64,000 bases of DNA from positions 1,054,001 to 1,118,000 of the forward strand of contig JAEUWY010000023.1 in NCBI GenBank assembly GCA_022059125.1, given 5' to 3'. Under the pieces are notes generated by a model, which saw only the letters and a program-made list of their open reading frames with translations, was not told where the DNA came from and did no database searches. The position numbers and the translations under genes are program-made. Positions within the stretch are counted from its first letter, which is position 1. Each line of letters opens with the position of its first letter. The stretch is from Corynespora cassiicola. Its lineage: Eukaryota > Ascomycota > Dothideomycetes > Pleosporales > Corynesporascaceae. Shown in pieces: positions 23,837 through 36,378 of this stretch.

Positions 23837-25530
23837 ATGAAGTGGCCAATACTCTTCTCCTGTGCTGCATTGCTTTCACAAACCTTTGCGTACGCGAACT
23901 TAACTGATCGCCTACCAACCTGCGCTGTAAGCTAGCAATCAACGGATAAGAATGCATGAAGCTAATTGATCCCGAGTCAAAATGCTTCGAGTCGACTTTA
24001 GAAAGAACGAGTTGTGCATCTGACGATATCAGCTGTTTGTGCAGTGATGAAATTTTCATGCAAGTAGCAGCGACCTGCAACGCCGGCAACTGCACAGTGG
24101 TCGAAATTCTCGGTACGCAAACTATCTAAATATGGAGTCGTTGATATTTTACTCACAGTTTCTTGTAGCATCTACCAACGAGACATATGCGGCATGCGGG
24201 ATACCTATCCGCAGTCAGGCTACTACTATGATTGGAGTCACGGCTTCTTTCGGAACCCTAGCGGTAGTGATGGTGATGGTGCGATTGGTCGATCGTAGCC
24301 TTTCCGCTCATGCAAAGCTCGGTTGGGACGATCTTTTAATTGGTTTAGCCGGGGTACAGAACTTCTTCTCCATTGAATTTGCAGTTAATGTTGGTTTTGA
24401 CGCTTATACTAACATGTTTCAATCTGCAGTTTTCTTCACTCTTCCAGAACGTACCTGTAATAGTTGGTAAGGTTTCCATGCATTTATGAGACTAGACGAA
24501 GGCTAACTTCAATGCCAGCCGGTGGTATAGGCTTTGGTAAAGACATGTGGGGAATGACCCCTGACGAGATCTCACTGAGCTTCCGTGTATGCTGCCAATT
24601 TCAACGCCCTCTAGGGCTTCACCGCTAATAATACCAGTGGCTATTCGTTACCTACTTCATGTATCAAGTGGCTGAAGCCCTTTGTCAGCTTTCCATATGC
24701 GCCTTCTACCTTCGAATTATGACCTTACGCGAAACTCGGTACGCTGTATGGATATTGATAGCGCTCGTTATATGCTTCGGTCTCGGCAACACCTTCTCCA
24801 TGATATTTCAGTGCACACCTATACCCTTCTTCTGGGATGGATGGAAGGGAGAAATGGCCGGAAAATGCACTGTCGATATTCGACTTTTTGGGTTTATACG
24901 CGGAGGCGTAGAAATTTGTTTGGATCTGGCCATTCTCTCCTTACCACTGCCAATGCTTGCCAAACTTCAAATGTCTTCAAAAAAGAAGATACAAGTCATG
25001 TCAATGTTCTGTATTGGCTTCGTGTAAGTTGAATTTTCCACAAGCGTAATGAAGGGAGAAGCAATAGCTAACGCACTAGAAACAGAATTACCGTCGTCAG
25101 CTGCATGCGACTTCATGCGTTGATTCAATTTGACCAGACGACGAACCCTACATGTACGCACGAGGAGAATTACCCCTTTGTATTCAAGCTTTTAATCTTG
25201 TATTGAGCAGATGACAACGTTGCCGGCGTATATTGGTGTGTCACAGAGTGCAACCTCTTCATAGTCGTTGCATGCATGCCAGCCATGCGCCCCATCCTCC
25301 AGAGAACATTACCTTCCTGCTTTGGGAGCTTCCATGACAGAAGTGGCTATGGCAGCAGTGGCGCCGGGAAAGGATCCGGCTTGAACAGCTCATCCCGTCG
25401 CAGAAACTCCGGAGCAAGTATGCCGTTTGGAGTCATAGCAAAATCGATGGATGTCAAAGTTTATCGCACGGAGCGCAGTGATAGGTCAGAATCTGACATG
25501 GAACTGGTTGACCGGCCGTCTGAAGTTTGA
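23837..25530 (+). CDS. PTH11-like CFEM-domain seven-helix receptor
   Basis: Eight exons: 23837-23926, 23977-24112, 24169-24353, 24430-24466, 24519-24586, 24638-25023, 25086-25153 and 25211-25530 (429 aa). A signal peptide (1-20) precedes a CFEM domain with exactly eight cysteines (about 27-88, from LPTC to AACG). The membrane core shows GWDD at the family position, GGIGFGKDMW, and several helices. A Ser/Arg-rich cytoplasmic tail follows (from about 365). In plant-pathogenic fungi the prototype Pth11 senses surface cues at the plasma membrane; ligand and signalling here are unknown. The 37-nt fourth exon is unusually short. Each junction was chosen so that family-conserved text continues, so the structure should be close to right. 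Confidence 0.85.
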
Positions 25531-26003
25531 AAGGCCTTTGGGATGATGGTCATGAATGGACGGATCGCAACATGATACGGGGTGAATACTAGGGGGTTGG
25601 AGCTGGATATTGGATTACTGTCTTTTCTCCACCTAGAGTGCTACTAGGCTTATAGCTGAGATGACAATATTGGAAGACAAGTAGTTAACGCCGACGCATG
25701 GAGCTGAAAAGCTTGCTGGAGATCCATCAGTTTCATTCATCAAATTCGTGACCCAGAATGATGCCTAATTGATGGAAAGTTGGAAACAGGTCATCGTAAC
25801 ACGGCACTTAATTCCGAGAGGTGTGCCACAGCCCATGTTCACATGTTGAAGCGGAGCCGAGGCTGTGCTTCCCCGCTTGAAGCCCAACCTCATGACATTA
25901 GCACCATAACATTGGATAATAGCTTAATGCCCACCATCAACGAAACCGCTCGACTTCTCGAAGTAGCACTCGTATATGCTTAGCAAGGGTCTTGTTGCAC
26001 AGA
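25531..26003. other. Intergenic, nothing recognised
   Basis: 473 bp between the CFEM receptor and the DUF4185-like gene on the same strand; probably the promoter of the latter. Confidence 0.4.
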
Positions 26004-27200
26004 ATGGACAAGTTTAAGAACGCTTTCAACAACTTCACCACCAAAATCAAGCAACATCACGATCAATGGCAAAATGACGGCATATCCGCGTCCAATCATA
26101 TGGATGAAGCACAGCCGTCAATCGGGAGGATTGCATGGCCTCCACAACTTATCGCCCCGCCTCGAATCCTGGGCGAGGTAACGGACGTGTCTGAGCGCAA
26201 ATGTCCACGAGACATCGGACGTTCGGTACATCTTGGAGGACATACATATTACATGTTTGGCGACACGTTCTGCTTCGACGATGATGAAGAATTTCGCGGT
26301 GTGACGAACAATTGCATTGCTCTGGTCCCGTCGCTTGACGACCCCACAAAAAGCAAGTGGTTGACACCTGACGCCAAAGTCCCCGAATTCGTGCCACTCT
26401 CGGATGAAGAGAGGGAATATGGTAGGCACCACGAGGAAATTGGGGAAAACAAGAGATATGTCAACTGGGCATTTGGTGGCATCATAGAAAGACCGGGGAG
26501 CGATGGAAGAGAAGGGTGGCTGATCTATGATACTGTCGAGATCCATGGAGCGACACCGATGAAACAGTGCGGCGTTGGAGTGGCTAAGGCGACCGTGACA
26601 AATACTGACAGCGGCCACATACAATGCGAGCGGGCAGGGCCATTTCCTGCATTCGATCCCGACGGACCCCTCTGGGGGAATATGTCCAATATTGCTGCGC
26701 CCGACGGCTGGACCTATCTCCTGAGTGGAAAAGAGTTGGATAACTATATGGCTAGAATCCGCACAGATGCCGATTTTGGAGATCCAAGTAACTTTCAGTT
26801 CCTAAAGAAAGGTGGGGAATGGATCTCCTCCTATCATGCACCGTACGGACCATTTGGGGAGCTAGCGCACGACATTTTGCACGGCCAAGGACAGGGTGCA
26901 ATTGTATACATGCCGGAATATGCGCCAGAGGGGAAGCCTTTCATGTGGTTCGGATGCGAAAAGTTCCCTACAAGTAAACTCTGGATCGGAGCCGCAGAGA
27001 GACCGGAGGGACCATGGGAGCTGCACACCGTGGGAGACATGCCAAAGATTCTAGGAGATCAGAGCAAAACAAGATATTGTATATATCCTCATATATGGGG
27101 TGGTAGCCCGGATAGAGGAGAGATACTCATCTCCTGGAGCGATGATGGAGTCATGGGGGGCAAGGTCGGAATGGCGGTATTTCCATTTGCCACTGCCTAA
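26004..27200 (+). CDS. DUF4185-like beta-propeller protein
   Basis: A single-exon gene of 398 aa from ATG 26004; upstream in-frame TTG codons were not used. After a charged N-terminus, VHLGGHTYYMFGDTFCFDDD (about 73-92) matches the WGDTF signature of DUF4185 domains. Later motifs (WAFGGIIE, GPLWGNMSNIAAPDG, HAPYGPFGE, YPHIWGG) fall at blade-like spacing. The family is predicted to be a five-bladed propeller related to glycoside hydrolases, but no activity is proven for most members. No signal peptide is seen, which would place it inside the cell. Convergent with the MFS transporter gene. Confidence 0.7.
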   Translation: MDKFKNAFNNFTTKIKQHHDQWQNDGISASNHMDEAQPSIGRIAWPPQLIAPPRILGEVTDVSERKCPRDIGRSVHLGGHTYYMFGDTFCFDDDEEFRGVTNNCIALVPSLDDPTKSKWLTPDAKVPEFVPLSDEEREYGRHHEEIGENKRYVNWAFGGIIERPGSDGREGWLIYDTVEIHGATPMKQCGVGVAKATVTNTDSGHIQCERAGPFPAFDPDGPLWGNMSNIAAPDGWTYLLSGKELDNYMARIRTDADFGDPSNFQFLKKGGEWISSYHAPYGPFGELAHDILHGQGQGAIVYMPEYAPEGKPFMWFGCEKFPTSKLWIGAAERPEGPWELHTVGDMPKILGDQSKTRYCIYPHIWGGSPDRGEILISWSDDGVMGGKVGMAVFPFATA

Positions 27201-27600
27201 TGTAGCTTGACAGAACTAAACAAACATCCTGAAGAAAACCTGAAATTCCAGAATTCCTCTACTAGTCCTGGTTCCGATGTGAGAGATGGCGCAGTGCGTA
27301 GGCGATGGTGAGAAAAGGGGTGGCTGGCAGATGAGCCGGGGACCTCAGCCACCGAGACGGCAAGCCGAGCCGAGCCCACGCGAAAGATTCGCGCTTCCGA
27401 ACAGTAACGCGTCTTATACATCAACTCATCACCAATACCATCACCAATACCATCACCAATGCTCGATGAAAACTTGTTTTACTTGGACTGAATTCAAAAT
27501 CATTTATATGATGGGAATCTAGCCTCCGTACCGACGCGACTTACCCCCGCTCCCCTTCCCCAGTCCAAAGCCCAGAACCTCTCCGAAACTGCAGAGCCGC
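27201..27600. other. Intergenic between convergent genes
   Basis: 400 bp holding the 3' flanks of the DUF4185-like gene and the ACS transporter, plus the 12-bp repeat listed separately. Confidence 0.4.
27427..27460 (+). repeat. 12-bp tandem repeat, 2.8 copies
   Basis: The unit catcaccaatac occurs at 27427-27438 and 27439-27450 and partly at 27451-27460. It lies between two convergent genes and is probably a minisatellite with no function. Confidence 0.9.
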
Positions 27601-29681
27601 TCAATGAGCGAATCGGAAATCCAGCCTGTACAGTTAGCGGACTATTTTGCAAATTTTGCATGAATATCTTACCGTTTGCTGCCTTCGTCGGTTGTTGTGT
27701 CCAAGTACTCGAGTTTTTGCTCCACTGTCAAGGCATCCCATTTCTGGTCTCTTTGCTTGTTGCGCCAAATATAATACAGCTTGGCGAAAATATAAAGGAA
27801 GATGTTGAGCACACATATTCCCACGAGAACTCTGTTGCCGCGACGATCTTGCATAATCTGTCAATACTGTTCATCGCATTGGGAGGCTCAACTCACAAAG
27901 TGGCCTGTCGTCCTCCAGGTATATGTTCGAATAGGCAATTGCCTGGAGCTGAACTGCCATATTGTACAGGGCTGCGCTTACGGTACGCGTACGAACGGTG
28001 TTAGAGTTCCTGCTGCACCATCCCACCTGCATGGGATGAGGGGTCGGATATGACAACAGGACTGTCACAATCGCAAATCTTGCCCAGCGAGAGGTTGAGT
28101 CCGGAATGACCGACATGGCTATTACACAGGGAAGGAACCAGAACTGCACAAAAATCCCCAGGTACGACCGTTGGTTGATCTTCTCCGAGACGTAAGTCAT
28201 AACGAGCATCTAGCGACTGGTTAGCGAGGCTCTGTCCATCTTCTCTATCAAATCGGCCATACATTGACAGTGGTTCCAACCTGCGCTGGTATACTCAGAA
28301 GATTCGAATCAAACGTGTCGAACCCCAGTTGCCTCAATGTAAGCGTTAGGTACTGATCTGGCGGACCCGCGGGGATTCCAAAGGTCAAACCAAGCATGTA
28401 GATGGGCCAGAGATCGAAATCGCAAAGACTTTTCCAGAGTAGGTTGAAGGTGATGGCCTGTCGATTATGCATATCGCCCTTACTAGGGTCATCTCTCAAG
28501 ATGCGATTTACCATGATCTTTTCCTCCCGTTCGGTGAACCATCCGTTGGGGCGCCACCATGCTTTGGTTTGTGTGGGCGATGGGGCCATCATGAATATGG
28601 ACCATGTACCGATGACTAGGGTCAAAATTCCTTCCAGAAGGAAAAGCCAACGCCAACCTTCATACCCGTGGTAGCCCTAAAAAAAGTCAACGGGTACACT
28701 ATAAACATAAATGGGGTACAAGTTACCCTTAGACGAAGAAGCCCGTACGCGAGGAGTGGTGCAATAACGTCAGTGAGACGGTTTGCCATCCAAAAGATGG
28801 CCAAGCGGAAAGGAAGCTCGGTGCTCTTGTAAAAATATGACTAGTTTTTATTTAGCACATATCTTTAGTCGACCCAGAGATGTCATACCATATATAGAAT
28901 GACATCGGGGATGAAGCCTCCTTGAAGCAGCCCGATTAGGGCACGGCATGCGAGAAATGAGCTTCGACCTTTCAACCAGAACTGAGCGGCCGCAACAATA
29001 CTCCACAGTATCATCTGAGCAGGAATCCATCTGTCAGGGCCGATCTTTTTGCTGACAAGCTGCGACGGGAGCTCTGCTAACAGAAAGGACAGTTTGAAAA
29101 CAGTGTTTCCAAGGTTGTAGTCTTGCACATGTCAGTAGCTGGCCAGCCTGACAATAAAAGCGCGTACTAACCATTGGTTGTCAGCCCCAAGTCTTCTAGG
29201 AAGTTGTCTGTATTGGCTTGCGATATGTTGCTCCGATCCAAGTCTAATGCGAAGAATGCGATAGCGGCCCATGCGGCGACTCTCCATTCAATCTTACTCA
29301 GCACTTTCTGCACAGATTGTAAGATTCGTATTTCACAAGCTAGAAAAGCGCGTCTACCTTTTCTTCAGCCCAGGTCCATCTTTCGCTGGGATCGAATCGA
29401 TGGATGTTCTCGTAGTTGGGCAGGGGCTGAAAGAACTTGGCTCGTTCTGGGTCGTCGTATACGGAAAGTTGTGTCGCAACCGCATTAGGATCAGGTTTTT
29501 CGCTGCGGCGCCATAGAGAGGAGAGTGTTGGAGGCGGCAGTTCGTTACGCAGGGGAGCAATATCGGCAGCTTCTTTCCTTGCGGCGTTGCTGCTATCAGA
29601 GCTCTTCAATGAAAGGGTCCTGGCAACCTTCTCTCCCGACGTTGTGAACGATACAATGGCATCTTTCCCGGGTTCTGCCAT
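27601..29681 (-). CDS. MFS anion:cation symporter (pantothenate/allantoate permease family)
   Basis: Eight exons: 29358-29681, 29172-29307, 28889-29121, 28727-28840, 28263-28676, 27897-28209, 27673-27847 and 27601-27625 (577 aa). The start was set at the ATG of MAEPGKDA; another in-frame ATG at 29786 would add 35 residues. The motif [14 protein letters not shown] after the first helix, [33 protein letters not shown] and the C-terminal RLDFRFAH are typical of the fungal Dal5/Liz1/Seo1-like ACS family. Twelve membrane helices are expected at the plasma membrane. Substrates in the family include pantothenate, allantoate, biotin and sulfonated or organosulfur compounds. It is divergent from a TauD-type dioxygenase, which suggests sulfonate uptake (inference). 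Confidence 0.9.
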
Positions 29682-30534
29682 TGCATTGGTTGCTGAAGGT
29701 TGGGATAATGGAGGGCGATTATAACTAGATTGGATAAAGCGCACAGGAAACACGATCCAGTTACTGGGGTTGATCACAGATTGCATTTCTGCAAGTGCAC
29801 TCCCTCTTATATTGATACTCTCCCATACATTTGCCTACGACTTTGCGATCCGACATAATGATAGGCTTGAGCTGCCGGAGATATTCAACTACCAAGCCGC
29901 TTTGTATAGTTGAGATTCCTTGGCCATTGCGAATCACAGGGGCAATATTTGCAAATGCATGGGAAGAATGGGTGACTGCATACCCGATGGCTTGGAGAGG
30001 AAATGATCCACTCCACCTCGACGGGCGCTGGGAGCGTACACTGAGAAAAGCTGCGACCCAGAGACACGGCAAAGATATGACTGAGATTTGGTGTCACAGA
30101 AGATACTGATGGCTAATGTCTTCCGCACAGCTTGTGATGGGGTTGATAAGTTTAAGAGCGGCAAGGCACCCGAGGTCTCTAGTGCTGTACTTTAAGCACC
30201 CTCGTAGCACGATGTTACGAATTGGAATGTATGAAGAATCATTCCTTTGCGATAAGATATCGTTACCCATGATCAGAATGTAGAGGAAATTGAAGGCGAG
30301 TATTGAAGTAAGATCGTTGATGGAATATGTGTGATTGCGTTGTTTTGAGGCGAATTGCGTGCCTGCGGGGTTGGCAATGTCGTGCTTGAGAACATCAACA
30401 GGCCCCCTCTACAGCATCAAAAACCCCGCGGAAGTCGACATATGGTAGGATATATAAGCATTATAAGATATATAAGATACCAGAGAGTTCAAAAAATCAT
30501 TCGGATTTAAATCAAATAAATAAATTTACCAACA
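29682..30534. promoter_or_regulatory. Divergent promoter region (ACS transporter / TauD dioxygenase)
   Basis: 853 bp between the two starts. It contains a TATATAAG box and repeated TATAAGA elements 60-90 bp before the dioxygenase ATG. An upstream ATG of the transporter (29786) also lies here. Confidence 0.5.
30451..30458 (+). promoter_or_regulatory. TATA-box-like element of the TauD gene
   Basis: TATATAAG lies 84 bp before the ATG at 30535, followed by further TATAAGA copies. Position and sequence fit a TATA box, but the transcript start is unknown. Confidence 0.45.
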
Positions 30535-31834
30535 ATGTCCAGTGTCGTGACACAAGTGCAAGAATCAATCAACGCTCAAGGCGAAGTGATCAAGCTCGCG
30601 GTTGCTTACGATGACAAAGTCCATAACGAGGTAAATAGAATCAAACCAAAAAAAGTTCATACTCCTCCTACGCCTTCATACTAATGTCTCGCCCCACAAT
30701 GTTAGTCAAAGTATGCCGCCTATCTACCCGTATACGACACTACTACCAAGTTTCCGCCAACCGAGCTTTTCGATTTCCATGACCGTGGCCACGATGCAGA
30801 CCCTGCCAAAGCCAATCTTTTGGACAAACATAATTCGGAGCTCAAGATCACGAAGCTCACACCTCGCGTCGGCACGGAGATTACAGGTCTGCAGTTGTCG
30901 CAGCTGACTGACGCTCAGAAAGATGAGCTTGCCTTGCTGATAGCAGAGCGCGGTGTTGTGGTGTTCCGCAACCAAGACTTCAAGGATATTGGCCCGGAGA
31001 AACAAAAAGAGTTCGGCAAATATTTCGGTCGACTACACGTTCACGTATGACCCCACCCGTCTATCAGTGTTCATTTCAGACTGACAAGGGATTAAAGCCA
31101 GTTGGCGCCCACGTGAAAGATCACATTGAGTTCCACTCCATTTATCTGGGCAAAGACAACCTATATCGGTTGGGACGCAGTACCAGCAAGCTCACCACGA
31201 CCGGATATCATTCTGATGTTTCATACGAGCATCAACCACCAGCCATCACTCTCCTCACCCTTCTTCAAGTGCCAGAGACTGGTGGAGATACAGGATGGAC
31301 ATCCCAGGTCGCCGCATACGATCGGCTCTCCCAACCACTGAAAGCCTTCCTCGAGGGGTTACGGGCGGAGCATAGCGGATTTCCACAGGCAGAGAAAGCT
31401 GCTCGAGATGGACATTTTGTTCGGCGGGATCCAGTCAAAAGCTATCACCCAATTGTGCGCATCCATCCAGTGACGAAACAGAAAGCATTGTTCGTGAATC
31501 CAGGTTTCACGAAACGAATTGTCGGACTCAAAGATGAAGAGTCTGATGCAATCCTGAAGCTGTTGTTCAAGGTAAATTCGTCTCCGACTTCCCTGCATAA
31601 AATAACTGAGCTGATACTTTTGACTAGCATGTTTCCGGAAGTCAGGATATTCAAGCTCGTGTAAAGTGGAACGATGGGACAGTCGCGCTATGGGATAACA
31701 GAGTGACAGCGCACACGGCTATCTCAGATTACGATGTCAGTGATGAGGGCGAAGGTTTACGACAGGGCTTTCGTATCACGACTTTAGGAGAAGTGCCGGT
31801 TGGTGTGGAGGGGCTAAAGTCTGAGTGGGATTGA
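30535..31834 (+). CDS. TauD/TfdA-type 2-oxoglutarate, Fe(II) dioxygenase (sulfonate dioxygenase-like)
   Basis: Exons 30535-30630, 30706-31044, 31098-31571 and 31628-31834 give 371 aa. The iron site is His183-x-Asp185 (TTGYHSDVSYE) with the distal His332 (NRVTAHTA), and a 2-oxoglutarate-binding Arg lies in GLRQGFRI. The N-terminal KLTPRVGTEITGLQLSQL is the usual start of the fold. Fungal members resemble yeast Jlp1, which splits sulfonates such as isethionate or taurine into sulfite and an aldehyde so the sulfur can be used. The divergent ACS transporter fits import of the substrate. Taurine versus other sulfonates or herbicide-like acids cannot be told apart by sequence. Confidence 0.9.
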
Positions 31835-32669
31835 GTCCCGACTGGGTTTGATCGACACAGTAGCGCATTGGTCGCATCCTATGTACGGAGAAACTTGCGC
31901 TGTCAGTGCGTAGCTAGACAAAGCCCTAATAACCCGACCTTTCGCCAATTAGTTTTTGCGAAACAGATGGCACCGGACATCACCTCAACGTCGCTGAATC
32001 TCGCTATAGTTACTTGGTAGGGATCAGATATTGTGATAGCGCTCCCTCTTTGCGGTGGCGCACGGTTCCGTGACATTGATTGTGCCGTTCGTGTTGTCCA
32101 ATGAGCTACGTTGGAACGCTATCCGGTCATGTCGCCTTCTGAAACTCACTAGGTCTTCCACACAGCGAAGAACTTTACTACCCAATGTCCTTAGTACTAC
32201 CGATTGCCCCCCGGGTTTTAAGTCATCTGATTAGCTGCCCTAGACCTGTCTAACCAATGGTGTACCTTAGTCCAAACGCACATTCTGCACCGAGAGTATG
32301 CCTATGCTTGACAAAGCCGTTGGACTGCCATGAACTTATGGGGCTACCGTGACGCGCCGGAGGGAGATGCCCAAGCTCATGCCGCGGATCTCCGTGCCGG
32401 CGTGTCCGATCTTTCTCTCCAGCTGGACCTACACCTCGCATCTTTCTTCACTGGCCATGTACTTGCACACTCTCTATCCCAAGCATCTTGGGTCCTTGTT
32501 GTGAAGACGTCAGTGAATTCACGAGAGCCTTTGGGAAATCGTGGTGCAGAAAAAGAGCAAAAATCTTGCACGGGCATATCGATCTTCAGCTTATAAAGTT
32601 TTGGACCTCTGATCTCGATGCCAGCCTAACATACACGCCTCAGATCGTTTTCTTGCGGTGGAGGACAAT
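31835..32669. other. Intergenic, nothing recognised
   Basis: 835 bp of 3' flank and promoter; short open frames on both strands overlap each other and have no family features. Confidence 0.4.
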
Positions 32670-34128
32670 ATGGCACCTGCTCCCTTGCCACTTCCGGCAC
32701 TCTTCCCCCCAGCGGACGGTGGAAATCATACATGGCCAGCACCCAATTTCATCAACCCAGAGACAAGAGGCTGGGCAGCCCCGATCTGTCTGATCGTACT
32801 CTTCGTCATAACGCTGTTAATATTTGGTGCTCGAATATGGTCCCGATTCTTCATAACGAGAACGCCAGGTGTAGATGATTGGCTCATCATCGCCTCGATG
32901 CCCATCCTTCTTGGACTGACCATCGCCACGGTGCTTGCGCTCAGGATTTACGGATTCCAGCTACACATATACGATCAGACACCAAGAACAAATATCACAG
33001 TCAGACAAATCACATTGGCCATGGAAGTTATTTATTTAGGCACTACAACGCTCACCAAAATCTCAATTCTTACTTTTTATCGGCGTATCACATCCTCGCT
33101 CGTCAGCCGACCATTGATGATTGCTGTATGGGTCAGCATTATTTTCGGTAATAAATGGAATCACAATTGATCTCACTTTGCTGATTGTTCTCTAGTGGCT
33201 GCGTATGGTATCAGTTGTATCTTTGTCCTCATCTTCACTTGCTGGCCTGTCGAGGCATATTGGTATCGCTTTACAACCTCATGGTTGAGGGCTCATCCAC
33301 ACTACAAGTGTCACGACGAACTCACTACTCTAGTAGTCATTATCAGTATCAGCACTGCACAAGATTTTATTGCCTGCATCCTACCAATGTTTGTTGTGCG
33401 GAAGCTTCGTTTACCGTTTAGGCAGAAGCTGGCTCTTGTTGGCATATTTTCTTTGGGTCTAGGGTAAGCTCAAAGCCTTTCAGGATAGGTGTAAATTGTG
33501 GCATCGAGTATTGACAATATACAGAACCTGTGCAGTTGGCGCACTTCGCATCCACTACGCCCATCGCGTGTTTTACTACGTTAAATCGGGCTCTCCGACA
33601 TACGATATCACTTGGGAAGCTCTTGGTGCATGGGTCAGCACTGCAGTGGAAGCCAACTTTACCATAATATGCGCATCGGCTCCGGCATTGAAGGTCTTCT
33701 GCACATGTTTGAAATCGGGAGATGAAGAGCAAAGGTCCTTTGGCTGGTACGGCGGCTCAAAGCCGCAGGTCTCTGGCGACTCGCGAATGAGCAAGATCAG
33801 CAGAGGGTCGAAGACAGTCGTACGTATGGCTTGCTGCTTTGGCTGCACTACTTGTGAGGTCAAAGTTGGGAACACATCGATGGGGTCCAAGGGGAGCCGT
33901 TTTGATTCGGCATTTGGGTCTTCGGCGGCCAAGTCGCAAGCCACAACGAATTCGGACCGCACTGGCATGCCGCAAATTAGGAACTTCGATTTAGACCGAG
34001 GAGTCGTCCGCGAATGGCCGCAAGAGGTGGAGTTGGGGAATCGCCCGCGGGAAAATCCCAACGAGGCTGTGAGAAACGATCCAGTCGTGAACGAGGTGGA
34101 TGATGATATAACTCTTCTTCGGTCATGA
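32670..34128 (+). CDS. Rhodopsin-like seven-helix integral membrane protein
   Basis: Exons 32670-33147, 33196-33463 and 33525-34128 give 449 aa. The first helix (about 34-54) is followed by the basic loop FITRTPGVDDWLIIASM, with VDDW at the family WDD position. Further helices include MEVIYLGTTTLTKISILTFYRR, the CWPVEAYW segment (CxPxxxxW motif of the family) and ALGAWVSTAVEANFTIICASAPAL, the last helix. A long polar tail of about 160 aa carries several Ser-rich stretches. No CFEM domain. Family function is unknown; receptor-like signalling is only inferred by analogy with Pth11. Confidence 0.85.
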
Positions 34129-36378
34129 AGAAAAAACTGTAAACGAGGTACATTGCGGCGATTCATCAGCTGCACATAGCCTCGGTTGAAGGGGAATAAG
34201 TCGCGCCGCAGATACAAATTTAAAGTTACCGAACCCTTGACACGAGAAATATGGCTTTCTCTAGCCAAACCTTCGAAGCTTTCGGAGGAACCTGAACCGA
34301 AGAAAAGCCGCTCAGCCGCTGCACAAGAAAAGACTGGGCTAGACGCTTAAAAAAAGACCGGGGACATACTACATACATCAAGGGATTCGCGGTGAAGCAT
34401 TGGCTAGAATCGAAAGGGCTTCGGGAATATACGAGGCCTTACAGCACAACGAAGCCAACCTCTACATTATTCAGGTTGAAACTTTTGGCACATTCTGTTC
34501 CACCAAACAATAACTTTACTCGTATGACGATTGCCCCACTCACCATGCTTTAGTATGCTCCGTATAAGAATGCGATAGATAGAGGCGCGCGGAAGATTGC
34601 GAGCAGGCAGCATTACACTGGGAACAGGATGGCTTGGCATGCGTTATCAGAGTTTAGTTCAAGTTTCGGAAATGGGGTTCCAGAGCCAGTATCGGCCTTA
34701 ATAGTTGATGTACCCAAAGTCGTGACGTGCAGATTAGGGGCCTTGAGCCATGCTTTGTTGGGAAATGCAACATTTCGCGAAGGCAGATGGCCGTCTCTAA
34801 CACATGATTCACTCGCGCCTAATATTGATTCAGCTTTTCTGGTTTCAATAGCTCAGTGCGTAGTTATTCGAATGAAGAAAAAAAACGAGTCGTGAATAAA
34901 AAATCTTAGAGGGATTAATAATACTGTGACGGGATGCCAGAGGGTCGAAAGATACTAGTCCTTGGTTGCCGATCCGAACTGATACCACCATCATATATCA
35001 TTCTCTAATGTAACCCTTTGAAAATCAAAACCGAATCTTGTTGGATTGAATCTTTCACTGTTTTTCCCACCACAGGGGCTGTGTGATGGATCTGCCAAGG
35101 AAGAAGTCATTGCTCTACATGGTGCCAATATAAAACCTAGCACTGCATCATGATCATTAATAGTATTTAAAATGTTAGAAAGAGAGACGGAGATGAGATA
35201 ATACTTATTGTATTCATATGTGGTGGTCAAATAGGGAAGAAAATGTGTTTATAGAGGTTATTCAATGACACAAAACGAACACAAAGTTGTGGATCGTGGG
35301 CTTTGCCTGCGGGCATCGTCAATCTGCCTAAGTAGGGAAAGTCTACGCGATAATTATTCTCCTGCAAAAAAAACCCACCCTTCGTAACGTTTATCGCTAA
35401 ATTTAATTTTGCTGTGGTCTCCTAGTGTATACATGTTCGTAAATTCATCACAGACTATAACGACCTCCAGCATCATCGGCCATATGCGCTATGGACTCAC
35501 ACATTAGCGCTCTGATGGCTCTCGTATTATCACGATTCGAATATCGCACAAGGAAAATACTTGGTTGAATAACCAAAAACACATCTTCAAGGCCTGTCGA
35601 AGGAACGTTGCATGCAGGGATCTGGTGGTCTAGGCGGCTCCCACAGCCTTAGTCAAGAGAGTGCCGCGCTTCCTGCACCAATACGCCGCATGATGCAAAG
35701 ATACCGTGTTATTAGCACATTATCTATACCTTGCTACATGCACGTTTCTATCCATCTCCCCTCGCCATGTAGCAGCGAAGTCGCTGAGGTCACGTGAATA
35801 CCACGGCACCCGTAAGGCGGTATTCACATGCCTGGGAGTCAATGATTGGACCACTTGCTGGATGGAGCAAGAGCAGAACACGGTACCTAAGCCCACCATG
35901 TACTATGTCGATGGGACTATGATCAGTTACTCGAGAAAGAACACACAACCCTGCGCCGTTCCACCAGCGCGCCGATCGCCATCGCGATGGCGCTCGCAGT
36001 CGCTTTCGCGCAATACCAACACGAACGCATTGCGACGGTTGGTCACCCAATTCCACCATTACATTTCCAAGACTCTTGTCTTAGCAACTTCCTGTAGAAC
36101 CACAGTTTCCCTGTGGCACTCCCGCAGAAATCTATCCTCCTTCCTGATCCGCAACCCAGGGTCTCATGATAGCCGATGGTGCAATGCTGGGCAAAACTTG
36201 CAGCATCCATGTCCCCCAGTCAACACGCATATCTCAACCCGCATAAATTAAATACCAAGCGCGAAACCAAGATCCTTATCAGTGCGTCTTCCGCACGTAT
36301 TTTCTGGGCCATTCGACCTTCAGGCTTGCTGGCCGCCTCGTTCCTTGCTTCACGGTCGCTATCTTCTGCTGCCATACA
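34129..36378. other. 2.25-kb gene-poor region
   Basis: Largest empty stretch of the window. A plus-strand frame at 35706-36251 lacks an ATG-led family signature, and its opposite strand is also partly open. I see no transposon ends, long repeats or RNA genes. The right end is the promoter of the permease. Confidence 0.45.

Noticed and set aside
35706..36251. Plus-strand frame of 181 codons in the gene-poor region
   Set aside because: It starts from a non-ATG codon, has low complexity Arg/Ser content, and the opposite strand is open too.
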